Notes: a model not told the origin generated them from the sequence alone. A DNA stretch of 64,000 bases from Streptococcus sp. (GCA_030528055.1 JAUMZQ010000006.1:1-64000), one strand, 5' to 3'. Shown: positions 8,682 to 17,911, numbered from the stretch's first letter. Program-made: numbers and translations.

Positions 8682-8862
8682 AATCAGAGGTGTTTTAAGT
8701 TAACTTGTTACAGAAAGTGGTCGTGCTGAGAAATCCACACAAGTGTTAAAACTAGTTGCTGAGTGATTAGTATGGATAAAATGAGTTGCAAAGATTTCTT
8801 TGAAACTGGGTGGTACCGCGGAATAGATTTCGTCCCTGTCTTTAGACAGGGGCTTTTTTTAT
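8682..8862 (+). promoter_or_regulatory. T-box riboswitch (tRNA-Val sensing inferred)
   Basis: The leader contains the T-box core TGGTACCGCG at 8811-8820, followed by a terminator stem CCCTGTC-TTTA-GACAGGG and a T-run to 8860. The T-box core can instead form the antiterminator when uncharged tRNA binds. The 5' half folds into a stem-I-like structure between about 8691 and 8757. GTT at 8745-8747 in its internal loop is a possible valine specifier, which is tentative. The first aminoacyl-tRNA synthetase gene downstream is valS, 1.3 kb away behind two small genes, so valine is the likely amino acid. Confidence 0.88.
8833..8862 (+). terminator. T-box regulated terminator
   Basis: A perfect seven-pair stem CCCTGTC/GACAGGG with TTTA loop is followed by CTTTTTTT. 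It is mutually exclusive with the antiterminator helix. Confidence 0.85.
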
Positions 8863-8878
8863 CTTAAGGGGGGAAAAT

Positions 8879-9292
8879 ATGTTGGATCATGTTGAATTGT
8901 ATGTCTCCAATTTAAAGAGAACAAGACAATTTTATGATGTTTTGCTACCAAAACTTGGTTACCATATTTTTCAAGAATGGGAACAAGGTTTTAGTTATAG
9001 AAAAGGCAACTTTTATCTTGTTTTTGTACAAGTAAATGAAAAATTTTTAGATATTGGTTATCATCGTTGCTATGCAGGATTGAATCATTTGGCATTTCGC
9101 CTTAACTCCTTCAAGCAGTTAGATAGTTTAAGAGAAGAGCTCATTTTGAAAGATGTCCACTTGCTGTATGATGAAAATTATCCTTTTGCAGGAGGAAAAG
9201 ACCACTACGCTCTTTATTTTGAAGATCCAGACCGTATCAAAATAGAGATTGTTGCAGTAGAGGAGGGTGAGTATGAAGAAAAAACTTTATAA
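8879..9292 (+). CDS. VOC/glyoxalase-fold protein
   Basis: The 137-residue protein begins MLDHVELYVSNLKRTRQFYD, the classic first strand and helix of a vicinal-oxygen-chelate domain. It also has LNHLAFRL in the middle and YALYFEDPDRIKIEIV near the end, providing His and Glu metal ligands. It is probably a metal-dependent lyase, dioxygenase or resistance-type binding protein; the substrate is unknown. It is the first gene of the T-box transcript, 17 bp behind the terminator, preceded by a G-rich ribosome site (AAGGGGGG). Confidence 0.8.
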   Translation: MLDHVELYVSNLKRTRQFYDVLLPKLGYHIFQEWEQGFSYRKGNFYLVFVQVNEKFLDIGYHRCYAGLNHLAFRLNSFKQLDSLREELILKDVHLLYDENYPFAGGKDHYALYFEDPDRIKIEIVAVEEGEYEEKTL

Positions 9293-10205
9293 ATTTTCAA
9301 AAGATATAGGCTTTGGTTACTTGTTATCATTATTTATATTTTTTTTCCTAATCAAATTGCCTATCATTTCAACTTTTATAAAAAACAATGAAAGTTTAAA
9401 TTGGTTCCTTATTTTTATTTTTCATTTCATCATTACATTTCTGTATTTTTATAAATATCCATTTTACAAGTTGAATCTTGCTAATGATAATACTTATAAA
9501 ATGTGTGTATTGTGTGGTCGTTTAATTATTAAGTATATATTTAGCATTTTTATTTTAACTATTTTAGAAAAATTGGTGTTACAATTACATGTTCTTTCAA
9601 AATTAGAAATCCGATTGGCTATAATACTTATGTTGATAATTATAGGTCTGGGTCTTCCACTTTATTTTGTTTATCTTTTAATTAATATTAATTGGATATT
9701 ATACCTTTTTTTATTAATAATGATTATACCATTAATAACTATTATTGGTTGGTTTAATATAAAGTGGTGGGCTCTAATTACATCTGCTTTATTGATATGG
9801 AATTTTATAAATTCTAAGGAATTTTGGAGTTTTTTGATGAAGGGAAAGGAAATTAAAGAAGTTCCAGATGAATTAAATTATAAATGGTTAAAAAATAAGC
9901 TGATTGCTTATGGTTTAACTTTTTATATTTATCTAATACTTTTATTTTCAAATTTATTTGAAACAAAAGATATGAAAATATTAGATAAAGCAAATATACG
10001 AATTACAACATTTGGATGTTCCATGGGTTTCGTTGTTTTAATAATGTTCTTATACATTGCATACAGAGTATTTGGGGTTAAAAATAAAAAATTAAATAAA
10101 TGGACAGATGGTCTAGTTTTAAAAATAAAAAATTGTAAAAAATATCAATTTTATCAAAAACAGTATTCTATCATGAAAATGAAATACAAAGGAGAGAAAA
10201 AATGA
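9273..10205 (+). CDS. Polytopic membrane protein, unknown, coupled to valS
   Basis: The 310-residue protein is not recognised. It is very hydrophobic, with seven or eight likely membrane segments rich in Ile/Leu/Phe and a basic C terminus (KKYQFYQKQ). AGGAGG at 9261-9266 is six bases from the ATG at 9273, so this start is preferred to the GTG at 9267. It overlaps the VOC gene by 20 bp, and its stop TGA overlaps the valS ATG (ATGA). The base composition is much more AT-rich than that of valS, suggesting a later arrival in the T-box operon. Confidence 0.7.
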   Translation: MKKKLYKFSKDIGFGYLLSLFIFFFLIKLPIISTFIKNNESLNWFLIFIFHFIITFLYFYKYPFYKLNLANDNTYKMCVLCGRLIIKYIFSIFILTILEKLVLQLHVLSKLEIRLAIILMLIIIGLGLPLYFVYLLININWILYLFLLIMIIPLITIIGWFNIKWWALITSALLIWNFINSKEFWSFLMKGKEIKEVPDELNYKWLKNKLIAYGLTFYIYLILLFSNLFETKDMKILDKANIRITTFGCSMGFVVLIMFLYIAYRVFGVKNKKLNKWTDGLVLKIKNCKKYQFYQKQYSIMKMKYKGEKK

Positions 10206-12850
10206 CAAAAGAACTTTCACCGAAATACAATCCAGCTGAAGTTGAGGCTGGTCGTTACCAAAAATGGTTAGATGCTGATGTGTTTAAACCATCAGGAGAC
10301 AAGAAGGCGAAGCCTTATTCGATTGTGATTCCACCACCAAATGTTACAGGTAAACTCCACTTGGGACATGCTTGGGATACAACACTTCAAGATATTATTA
10401 TTCGTCAAAAACGCATGCAAGGTTTTGATACCTTATGGTTGCCTGGAATGGATCACGCAGGAATTGCGACTCAAGCTAAGGTTGAAGCTCGTCTAGCAGA
10501 GTCAAGCATTTCCCGTTATGATCTGGGGCGTGAAAAATTCCTTGATAAAGTCTGGGAGTGGAAAGATGAGTATGCTACAACCATCAAGGAACAATGGGGT
10601 AAAATGGGCTTATCTGTTGATTATTCCCGTGAGCGTTTTACCCTAGATGATGGCTTGTCTAAAGCTGTTCGGAAGGTTTTTGTTGACTTGTACAAAAAAG
10701 GTTGGATTTACCGTGGTGAGTTTATCATCAACTGGGATCCTAAAGCCCGCACTGCTCTTTCAGATATTGAGGTTATCCATAAGGATGTTGAGGGTGCCTT
10801 CTACCACATGAATTATGTCTTAGAAGATGGTTCAAGAGCTTTAGAAGTTGCGACAACCAGACCCGAAACCATGTTTGGTGATGTGGCTGTCGCGGTCAAT
10901 CCAGAAGATCCAAGATATAAAGACTTGATTGGTCAACATGTTATTTTACCAATCGTAAATAAGCCAATTCCTATTGTTGGAGATGAGCATGCTGATCCTG
11001 AATTTGGAACTGGTGTGGTTAAAATTACCCCAGCTCATGACCCTAATGATTTCTTGGTTGGGCAACGTCAAGGTCTGCCACAAGTCAATGTCATGAATGA
11101 GGATGGTACCATGAATGAACTTGCGGGTGAATTTGTGGGAATGGATCGTTTTGAAGCTCGTAAGGCAGTTGTTAAAAAGCTAGAAGAACTCGGTAATCTT
11201 GTGAAGATTGAGCCACATACGCATAGTGTCGGACATTCTGAGCGTACAGGGGTTGTGGTTGAGCCACGTTTATCAACACAATGGTTTGTCAAGATGGATC
11301 AGTTGGCTAAAAATGCTATTGCCAATCAATCAACAGACGACAAGGTTGATTTTTATCCACCACGCTTTAATGATACCTTTATGCAGTGGATGGAAAATGT
11401 TCATGACTGGGTTATTTCGCGTCAATTATGGTGGGGACACCAAATCCCTGCTTGGTACAATGAAGTAGGTGAGATGTATGTTGGAGAAGAAGCTCCTCAA
11501 GGTGAGGGGTGGATTCAGGACGAAGATGTGTTGGATACTTGGTTCAGTTCAGCCTTATGGCCGTTTTCGACAATGGGTTGGCCAGATGTTGATAGTCAGG
11601 ACTTTAACCGTTATTTCCCAACATCAACCTTAGTTACGGGGTATGACATCATCTTTTTCTGGGTATCTCGTATGATCTTCCAGTCTCTTGAATTTACAGG
11701 ACGTCAGCCCTTTAAAAATGTTTTAATTCATGGACTTATCCGTGACGAACAGGGGCGTAAGATGTCTAAATCTCTTGGTAATGGTATCGACCCGATGGAT
11801 GTTATTGAAAAATATGGGGCAGATGCTCTTCGTTGGTTCCTATCAAATGGTTCAGCTCCGGGTCAAGATGTTAGATTTAGCTATGAAAAGATGGATGCTT
11901 CATGGAACTTTATCAATAAAATTTGGAACATCTCACGCTATATTTTGATGAATAATCAAGGGTTGACCTTAGAGCAGGCGCGTGAAAATGTTGTAAAAGT
12001 AGTTGATGGTCAAACTGGTAATGTGACAGATAGATGGATTCTACACAACTTGAATGAAACAATTGCTAAGGTCACGGAAAACTTTGACAAATTTGAGTTT
12101 GGTGTTGCAGGTCACATCCTTTACAACTTTATCTGGGATGAATTTGCGGACTGGTATGTTGAATTGACAAAAGAAGTACTTTACAGTGACAATGAAGCTG
12201 AAAAAGTCATGACACGTTCGGTTCTTCTCTATACTTTAGACCAAATCCTTCGTCTGCTTCATCCAATTATGCCGTTTGTAACAGAGGAAATTTTCAGTCA
12301 AATCTCAGACGCTTCAATTGTGACAGCGGACTATCCTGTTGTTCATGCTAATTTTGAAAACCAAGAAGCACACGACGGAGTAGAAAGTCTTAAGGACTTG
12401 ATTCGTTCTGTCCGCAATAGCAGAAGTGAAGTGAATGTTGCTCCAAGCAAGCCAATCACCATTTTGATTAAACCAAGTGATACTAGTCTTGAAGCCTTCT
12501 TTGTGGCTAATCAAAATTATATCAAACGCTTCACCAATCCTGAACATCTTGAAATCAACTCCAATCTTCAAACTCCTGATTTAGCCATGTCAAGTGTCAT
12601 TACAGGTGCTGAAATTTATCTACCATTAGCTGATTTGCTTAATGTGGAAGAAGAATTATCTCGTCTTGATAAAGAATTAGCCAAATGGCAAAAAGAACTC
12701 GATATGGTTGCTAAAAAACTTGGAAATGAACGCTTCGTTGCCAATGCAAAACCAGAAGTTGTTCAGAAAGAAAAAGACAAGCAAGCTGACTATCAAACAA
12801 AATATGATGCAACAGTTGCTCGTATTGAAGAAATGAAAAAATTAGGTTAA
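10202..12850 (+). CDS. valS: Valyl-tRNA synthetase
   Basis: The 882-residue class I synthetase has the HIGH-type motif [12 protein letters not shown] near residue 43, the CP1 editing domain ([10 protein letters not shown] near 220), WWGHQIP near 413, the KMSKS loop [11 protein letters not shown] near 521, and a C-terminal coiled-coil arm. It charges tRNA-Val. An AAAGGAGAG site precedes the ATG. Expression is probably controlled by the upstream T-box. The last 211 bp are repeated at 16332-16542 behind an insertion. Confidence 0.97.
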   Translation: MTKELSPKYNPAEVEAGRYQKWLDADVFKPSGDKKAKPYSIVIPPPNVTGKLHLGHAWDTTLQDIIIRQKRMQGFDTLWLPGMDHAGIATQAKVEARLAESSISRYDLGREKFLDKVWEWKDEYATTIKEQWGKMGLSVDYSRERFTLDDGLSKAVRKVFVDLYKKGWIYRGEFIINWDPKARTALSDIEVIHKDVEGAFYHMNYVLEDGSRALEVATTRPETMFGDVAVAVNPEDPRYKDLIGQHVILPIVNKPIPIVGDEHADPEFGTGVVKITPAHDPNDFLVGQRQGLPQVNVMNEDGTMNELAGEFVGMDRFEARKAVVKKLEELGNLVKIEPHTHSVGHSERTGVVVEPRLSTQWFVKMDQLAKNAIANQSTDDKVDFYPPRFNDTFMQWMENVHDWVISRQLWWGHQIPAWYNEVGEMYVGEEAPQGEGWIQDEDVLDTWFSSALWPFSTMGWPDVDSQDFNRYFPTSTLVTGYDIIFFWVSRMIFQSLEFTGRQPFKNVLIHGLIRDEQGRKMSKSLGNGIDPMDVIEKYGADALRWFLSNGSAPGQDVRFSYEKMDASWNFINKIWNISRYILMNNQGLTLEQARENVVKVVDGQTGNVTDRWILHNLNETIAKVTENFDKFEFGVAGHILYNFIWDEFADWYVELTKEVLYSDNEAEKVMTRSVLLYTLDQILRLLHPIMPFVTEEIFSQISDASIVTADYPVVHANFENQEAHDGVESLKDLIRSVRNSRSEVNVAPSKPITILIKPSDTSLEAFFVANQNYIKRFTNPEHLEINSNLQTPDLAMSSVITGAEIYLPLADLLNVEEELSRLDKELAKWQKELDMVAKKLGNERFVANAKPEVVQKEKDKQADYQTKYDATVARIEEMKKLG
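12633..12843 (+). repeat. Left copy of valS 3'-end direct repeat
   Basis: About 211 bp at the valS 3' end match 16332-16542 at a constant offset of 3,699 bp. Only a few mismatches are visible (for example TTATCT versus TTAGCT, GCTGAC versus GCCGAC, CAAACA versus CAAACC). The two copies bracket the DUF262-HEPN insertion. Confidence 0.95.
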
Positions 12851-12870
12851 AAAGAAAAGAGGATAAGTAT

Positions 12871-14121
12871 ATGTTATATGTTGAAGTTAATGAAAATGAA
12901 ATTTTAAATATTACGGATCAAGAAGTTGAAAATTTTGAAAAAATTGATGTAGACACTAGAGATTCTGCAATTGATTTATTTACTAAGAAAAAATGGAAGT
13001 ATGATGAGGAAGAAATAGTTGCTAGATTAGAAAGTTTATTTCCAGACGAAGAAGAAAATAATCTAGAAGTGTTTGATATAAAAGTATCAACAATTAATCG
13101 CTCTTTTAGTGAATTGGCAGATATGTTTCAAGAAGGTGATATTAAATCTCCAGATGTACAGAGAAAATTTGTTTGGGATACAAATAAATGCTCTAAATTA
13201 ATTGAGTCAATATTACTAGGATTACCAATTCCACCATTATTTTTTATGGATAATGGTAATTCTGTTTATGAAGTTATAGATGGTTTACAAAGGCTGACCA
13301 CAATTAGTAATTATATTTTAGGTAATAGTTGGGGACAAACGGTAAATGATGTTAAAAGAAATAGAGTAGCTAAGTTATCACAAAATGTAGATAAAACAAT
13401 TGCTGGAAAATCATTTAACCAGTTAACTCCTGAGCAACAAAAAAAGATTAAAAGAGCTGCAGTAACAGTAATTGATTTTAGGCAAATTGAACCAAGTGAC
13501 GATAAAGCAAAATATTTAATTTTTGAAAGAATAAATACAGGTTCAGAATTGTTAAACGCAATGCAAATAAGAAAAGCATTAGCGTATGGTGCATTCATTA
13601 CTGACTTATATGAAACAGCTAATAATAGTGATGTTTTAAAGTCTATTTTTGGTAAACAGTATATTAATAAAGATAAACATGTTGAATTTTTATTAGGGGT
13701 TTATGTTACATACAAGGTTTTTAAAAATGAATATCAATTACCTAGTCAATATCAAAAGTATATTTTGAATGATTATTGTGAAAATAATAAAGATAAAAAG
13801 ATGGATACTCATTTTATTGATAAATTTGACAAAACTTTAAATGACTTAAATTCTAAATTCAAAATTGATGAATTGTTTAAAAAAGTTAATTCGAATGGTG
13901 ATTTTCATGGAAATAGAAATAATAATATCGCAGAGTCACTAATTGCAACAACTATAATTTGCAATTCAGAGATTCCTGAGAATGTTTTTGAAAATTATAA
14001 AAAATATATATCCAGAAATATAGAAAACTTTTCTACAAATCAAATTACAATTGATAGATTGAATAAAAGAAGAAAGATATGTGAAAATATTTTGGAGATA
14101 TCTGATGAAAAGGAAGATTAA
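12871..14121 (+). CDS. DUF262 (GmrS/ParB-like) domain protein
   Basis: The 416-residue protein has an acidic N-terminal extension of about 70 residues and then a DUF262 domain: SPDVQRKFVWD at 93-103, SILLGLPIPPLFF near 113-125, VIDGLQRLTT at 135-144, and FERINTGSELLNAMQIRKAL further on. DUF262 is a ParB/Srx-like nucleotide-binding or nuclease fold found in type IV restriction enzymes (GmrSD) and other defence genes. The C-terminal half is helical and unassigned; no HNH motif is visible. It starts 20 bp behind valS with an AGAGGA site and no terminator between. It is strongly AT-rich relative to valS, a sign of transfer. Confidence 0.85.
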   Translation: MLYVEVNENEILNITDQEVENFEKIDVDTRDSAIDLFTKKKWKYDEEEIVARLESLFPDEEENNLEVFDIKVSTINRSFSELADMFQEGDIKSPDVQRKFVWDTNKCSKLIESILLGLPIPPLFFMDNGNSVYEVIDGLQRLTTISNYILGNSWGQTVNDVKRNRVAKLSQNVDKTIAGKSFNQLTPEQQKKIKRAAVTVIDFRQIEPSDDKAKYLIFERINTGSELLNAMQIRKALAYGAFITDLYETANNSDVLKSIFGKQYINKDKHVEFLLGVYVTYKVFKNEYQLPSQYQKYILNDYCENNKDKKMDTHFIDKFDKTLNDLNSKFKIDELFKKVNSNGDFHGNRNNNIAESLIATTIICNSEIPENVFENYKKYISRNIENFSTNQITIDRLNKRRKICENILEISDEKED

Positions 14122-14911
14122 TGATATTGATTATATTTTTGAAATAGAAAAATTACAGTCCAATTATGTTAAAATTAAAAGAAGCAAGTATTTTATAGAT
14201 GATGAGAGAATAAAAATAAGAGAATCTATAGATTCTATTCAAGAAGGAATATCTAAAGATTTTTTCGATGCATTTAAAGCATCGGAAAAATCAATTTTGA
14301 TTGATTGTTATACCGTATCTGAACAATTATATAAAAGTTGTAAATATGAATTGCTTAAATATGATGAAACTAGTAAATCAAATTATCAAAAATTTTTAAA
14401 TAATAAAATTAAACCAGAAAAATTTTCACCAAATTCTAAAATTTCTGAAATTAATAAATTTTTTAAGAGATATGATTCAGCAGGGTTATTTTTAACAAAT
14501 GCTGATATTTATGATAATATGATTAAGTGTAGACATCAATATGCCCATGCTAATAATTATCAATTTAATATTGAAGATGTTGATAAAATTATAGAGATAT
14601 TACTTTATCTAGAGTTTGAATATAGAATGTTTTTGGAACAAAGTGATTGGTATAATTTTTTTAAAATATTATCTAAAATTAGAAAAAATTCAAATCATAA
14701 TGAAAAAATTCAAAAATTTGAAGATAATTTAGTAATTATTAAAAATTATATAAAGAATATTATAAAATTAAAGAACTCTGAAAATAATTTAGTAATTAAA
14801 AAATTAGGACAAGAGTTGAGTAAATTAATATCGAATCAAAAAGTTGAATATTTAGAATTAAATACAATTTTAACAAATGTTAAAAATTATTTTGAACAGA
14901 GATATTTATAA
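14105..14911 (+). CDS. HEPN-domain RNase-like protein (MAE_28990-like)
   Basis: The 268-residue, largely helical protein carries CRHQYAHAN with Arg143 and His148, the R-x4-H signature of HEPN ribonucleases. From family knowledge, HEPN proteins of the MAE_28990/MAE_18760 type often sit next to DUF262 genes; assignment to that subfamily is inferred from context. The C-terminal third is Lys/Asn-rich and coiled-coil-like. The ATG at 14105 has GGAG eight bases upstream and overlaps the DUF262 stop by 17 bp, so the two are probably co-translated. The HEPN protein is the likely effector and DUF262 the likely sensor or regulator. Confidence 0.75.
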   Translation: MKRKINDIDYIFEIEKLQSNYVKIKRSKYFIDDERIKIRESIDSIQEGISKDFFDAFKASEKSILIDCYTVSEQLYKSCKYELLKYDETSKSNYQKFLNNKIKPEKFSPNSKISEINKFFKRYDSAGLFLTNADIYDNMIKCRHQYAHANNYQFNIEDVDKIIEILLYLEFEYRMFLEQSDWYNFFKILSKIRKNSNHNEKIQKFEDNLVIIKNYIKNIIKLKNSENNLVIKKLGQELSKLISNQKVEYLELNTILTNVKNYFEQRYL

Positions 14912-15575
14912 ATCATCGTACACAAGATTAATCTTCAAGGATTTTCTCTAAAATCATGTGAGTTAGTGGGGGAGTGGTTATTGTTTTCAGTTTATCTATT
15001 AGATAAAACTCCCCCTGCCTATAATCAAGTAGATGGTCAGATCTGATGTTAAAAACTCGTGTAATAGTATCATTCAATGTGATATCGGTTATATAGTCTG
15101 TAATATCTACAAAGCTCTGATGATTTTGGTCAAAAAGTTGATAGATGATTTTTTGGGATTTTTACATTCTTCTAATAAGGATGAAAATGGTTATCTTTTC
15201 ATGCTGTGCTACTAAGTTGTTGAAAACATTTTAAAAGTAAATCTGAACCTGAGACAAAGGCTTTTTGCTAATTATTATTGTGGTAATTTTAGTTTTTTGG
15301 CAATAATATCCACTTAGTAAAACTATCAACCGGAAAACGCTACAATTAACTAAAAAAGATTGAACAGAATAAAAGTATTGACAAAGTTTTATCTAGGTGA
15401 TACGATTAAATTAGTGAGGAAAGGGGTTTCAAAACGTTCCTTTTATTAGGAATAATGTTTTTATTTGTGAATATAATTTATTTACCACGAGTAGGACGAA
15501 TCTCTGTTCAATATTTTTCAGGAGTTGATGTTGGGAGAGTAGACTAAGTGGAATATTAAGAATTGGTTGGGAGCC
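14912..15575. other. AT-rich gap with decayed coding fragments
   Basis: No intact gene is recognised between the HEPN gene and the C39 remnant. On the reverse strand, about 15000-15200 reads as a broken frame (for example DYITDITLNDTI) that I cannot assign. The forward strand holds short frames with no ribosome site. One good promoter is present (separate entry). The pattern is that of a degrading accessory segment. Confidence 0.5.
15378..15406 (+). promoter_or_regulatory. Sigma-A-type promoter within the insertion
   Basis: A consensus TTGACA and TACGAT are spaced by 17 bp. Downstream are only a 30-codon frame at 15455 and the C39 remnant, so this may be the surviving promoter of a lost exporter or bacteriocin operon. 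Confidence 0.6.
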
Positions 15576-15985
15576 ATTATATTTAAAAAATATCCTTGTA
15601 CCTTACAACATGATTAGTCAGATTGTGCGGTGGCAGTTGCTTCGACAATTTTATTACTCTGTAAAAAGAACTATCTCTTATGAAAAATCAGTAAATGACC
15701 AGAACAGATATGTATGGAACGATTGTTAATAAGATTGTGACTGGTCTTAAGAAGTTGATTTCATAGTTAAGATTGTTCGACTCTCTTTAAAAGATGTGAC
15801 TCAGGAGTTGATATTCCGATAATCTTTCAGACAAGAAGTATTTTAGGACAAAATCATTGTATTGTTCTCCATCGTATTCAAAGAAATAACCAGTGTGTCA
15901 TTGCTGACCCCTTTAAAAGGTTTGGTTAAACTACCAGTTGGGAAAGTTCGAACAAATCTACCAAAAAATTGTCTTATTAGTTCCC
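15576..15985 (+). pseudogene. Remnant of peptidase-C39 bacteriocin ABC exporter
   Basis: Translations in shifting frames give LQHD-stop-SDCAVAVAST, the catalytic-Cys motif of C39 leader peptidases (Cys with the upstream Gln-His-Asp region). After it comes TDMYGTIVN (the usual G-T helix), then QNHCIVLHRI with the catalytic His at about 15855 and VIADPF with the catalytic Asp at about 15906. At least one nonsense codon and several frameshifts separate them. Only the N-terminal protease domain is left; no transmembrane or ATPase domain follows. ComA/LagD-type transporters of double-glycine bacteriocins have this domain. Confidence 0.7.
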
Positions 15986-16028
15986 AACTCTAGTTTTGAA
16001 AAAGGTGGGTTAAAAGGAGGACAGTGAT

Positions 16029-16196
16029 ATGTTAAAATGGATAATCATTATTGAGGGATTGCTTTTGTCTACCATTTGTATTTTATTTATCTTAAGTAGA
16101 GATAAATTTGATTCTTTAGGTATAGCATTATCTCTTATAGTAATTTCTCAAATTTATTTAATTTATCTTGCATTTACAAAGCGACTTACTGTTTAG
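16029..16196 (+). CDS. Small two-helix membrane protein (55 aa)
   Basis: A 55-codon frame starts with ATG eight bases behind a near-perfect AAAGGAGG ribosome site. It encodes two hydrophobic helices (WIIIIEGLLLSTICILFIL and LSLIVISQIYLIYLAF) joined by a short SRDKFDS loop, ending KRLTV. It lies directly behind the decayed C39 exporter. A bacteriocin-immunity or helper role would fit that context, but I do not recognise the family. Confidence 0.5.
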   Translation: MLKWIIIIEGLLLSTICILFILSRDKFDSLGIALSLIVISQIYLIYLAFTKRLTV

Positions 16197-16331
16197 TATA
16201 TTAAGCATCTTGTGAAGTACAAATCTCATTGTTGATTATTTTTCAAAGAATCTGCTAAGATAAAAAAATATTAGTTCTCAAGATTTTGTCAAATTAATGA
16301 GATGTTCGGAAAATTAGGAGTATTGATTATA

Positions 16332-16549
16332 ATTTGCTCAATGTGGAAGAAGAATTAGCTCGTCTTGATAAAGAATTAGCCAAATGGCAAAAAGAACTCG
16401 ATATGGTTGCTAAAAAACTTGGAAATGAACGCTTCGTTGCCAATGCAAAACCAGAAGTTGTTCAGAAAGAAAAAGACAAGCAAGCCGACTATCAAACCAA
16501 ATATGATGCAACAGTTGCTCGTATTGAAGAAATGAAAAAATTGAGATAA
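16332..16549 (+). pseudogene. Orphan copy of the valS 3' end (right repeat)
   Basis: The frame encodes the last ~70 residues of ValS ([17 protein letters not shown]... ending KKLR), almost identical to the C terminus of the intact enzyme (…KKLG). It has no start codon with a ribosome site and no remainder of the gene upstream. It is followed by the terminator expected behind valS. It marks the right end of the inserted segment. Confidence 0.92.
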
Positions 16550-16579
16550 GGTTTTCTAGCTTCATAAAAAGAACAAACA

Positions 16580-16608
16580 AAAACTCAGTCATTTTGACTG
16601 AGTTTTCT
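16580..16608. terminator. Terminator behind valS repeat, probably bidirectional
   Basis: AAAACTCAGTC and GACTGAGTTTT form an 11-pair stem with an ATTTT loop, flanked by A and T runs. It serves the valS side on the forward strand and the reductase operon on the reverse strand. Confidence 0.85.
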
Positions 16609-16624
16609 TATATATCAATGGGAT

Positions 16625-17911
16625 TTACCAACCAAATTCTTCGTAGAAAATTTGAGTTTTAGGAACACCGTGAGATGCCATTGTTTTAATCCAATGGCGT
16701 CCCATAGCAGCAGGGCCACTAACTAATACTGCTAAATTAGATGTGTTTTTTGGAAGGTGACTGAGAACTTCCTCGTCATCATATCGACCAACACTGCGGT
16801 GGAATTCAAAATTAACTCGATTTGACCATTTTTTAAATAAATCTTCATAAATAAGGGCTGCTTCAGTGCTAGCACTGTGAAAAACAGTTGTTTTAATAGA
16901 GGGATTGGCTTCAATGATAGATAGAATTGGTGTAATACCAATACCACCCGTTACAATCAGCAATTCTTTTGGTTTTTGCTCATCAATGATAGTTTGGTAC
17001 ATACCATATCCACCATCAACTCGCAGATCTACTGGAGCTTCAACACTCTGAAGTAACGTGGTAAAGTCTCCGTCTCCACGAATAGCTAATACTAGTTCAG
17101 ATTCCGTGTAAGGATCATTGACAATAGAAAATGGATGAGGTTCTTCTAATCCTTTGATTTTGGGAAAAGAAATAAATACAAAATCGCCAGGTCGGAGTCC
17201 CTTTTGCAATTTTTTAGGGATTTTAATTCGTAATTCATGAATGTTGGGAGCAATTTCTTTATTTTCCAATAAGAGACTTTTATATCCCAAAGCATTTGGT
17301 TTATATTTATGCCAGAAGTAGTTTCCGAAAACATAAAAACTCATAATGTAAAAAACAATCATAAATGAAGTATTGCTTCTTACGTAAGGAATTAATTGAA
17401 CATGAATAAAGACTAGTAAGGTCGCGATGATATTTAAACGATGCAACAAGACAGAAACTTCATGTCTAAATACTTTTTCTAAAAGGAGTTTGATTTTTGA
17501 AAGAGCAGGCACTCGTGAAGTTAGCCATCCTGCCATAAAAATCATTGAATAAAGAGCAATTGTAAAAAACATTGCAAAAGCGACATTACCTGTTAACTGG
17601 ATAAGTCCTTCTGATGGACTGAGGTTTTTATGCATAAAGGAAAAGAGAATAGCAACTAAACTTAAAATTCCATGAATCATGTAAGCCATTGGCAAACCAA
17701 TGAGTCGATCCAACCATTTTGGTTTGGTTCCAATATAGATAGCTAATAACATCCATACATAAGCATAGATTCCCAAAGCATATCCTACTCGATTAGTGGC
17801 ATAAATAGCTGGCAATCCAGTCATAAAGGTAAAAATAAGTGGAAAAGGTAGTAGGAATACCGCACTTAACCAAGCTAAGCCTAATGTGTAGCTATGTTTT
17901 TGTTTCGTCAT
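16625..17911 (-). CDS. Membrane FAD/NAD(P)H oxidoreductase with ferric-reductase-like domain
   Basis: The 428-residue protein has about six membrane helices with an FRE-type layout (residues 10-205), then a ferredoxin-reductase-like module: an FAD-binding region RPGDFVFISFP and EPHPFSIVND near 245-265, a GDGDFT loop, and the NAD(P)H-binding VTGGIGITPILSIIE near 325. The C terminus ends FYEEFGW. It should move electrons from cytosolic NAD(P)H across the membrane. Downstream of FMN-binding protein and apbE genes, it may feed an extracellular flavoprotein. The ATG at 17911 follows GGAG within the overlapping apbE end; longer frames are less likely. Confidence 0.85.
   Translation of the reverse strand: MTKQKHSYTLGLAWLSAVFLLPFPLIFTFMTGLPAIYATNRVGYALGIYAYVWMLLAIYIGTKPKWLDRLIGLPMAYMIHGILSLVAILFSFMHKNLSPSEGLIQLTGNVAFAMFFTIALYSMIFMAGWLTSRVPALSKIKLLLEKVFRHEVSVLLHRLNIIATLLVFIHVQLIPYVRSNTSFMIVFYIMSFYVFGNYFWHKYKPNALGYKSLLLENKEIAPNIHELRIKIPKKLQKGLRPGDFVFISFPKIKGLEEPHPFSIVNDPYTESELVLAIRGDGDFTTLLQSVEAPVDLRVDGGYGMYQTIIDEQKPKELLIVTGGIGITPILSIIEANPSIKTTVFHSASTEAALIYEDLFKKWSNRVNFEFHRSVGRYDDEEVLSHLPKNTSNLAVLVSGPAAMGRHWIKTMASHGVPKTQIFYEEFGW

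Noticed and set aside
11068..11948. Additional frames inside valS on both strands
   Set aside because: They are fully covered by the intact synthetase frame and have no features of their own.
15033..15215. 60-codon forward frame in the valS island
   Set aside because: No ribosome site, odd composition, and the reverse strand looks at least as coding-like; treated as part of a decayed segment.
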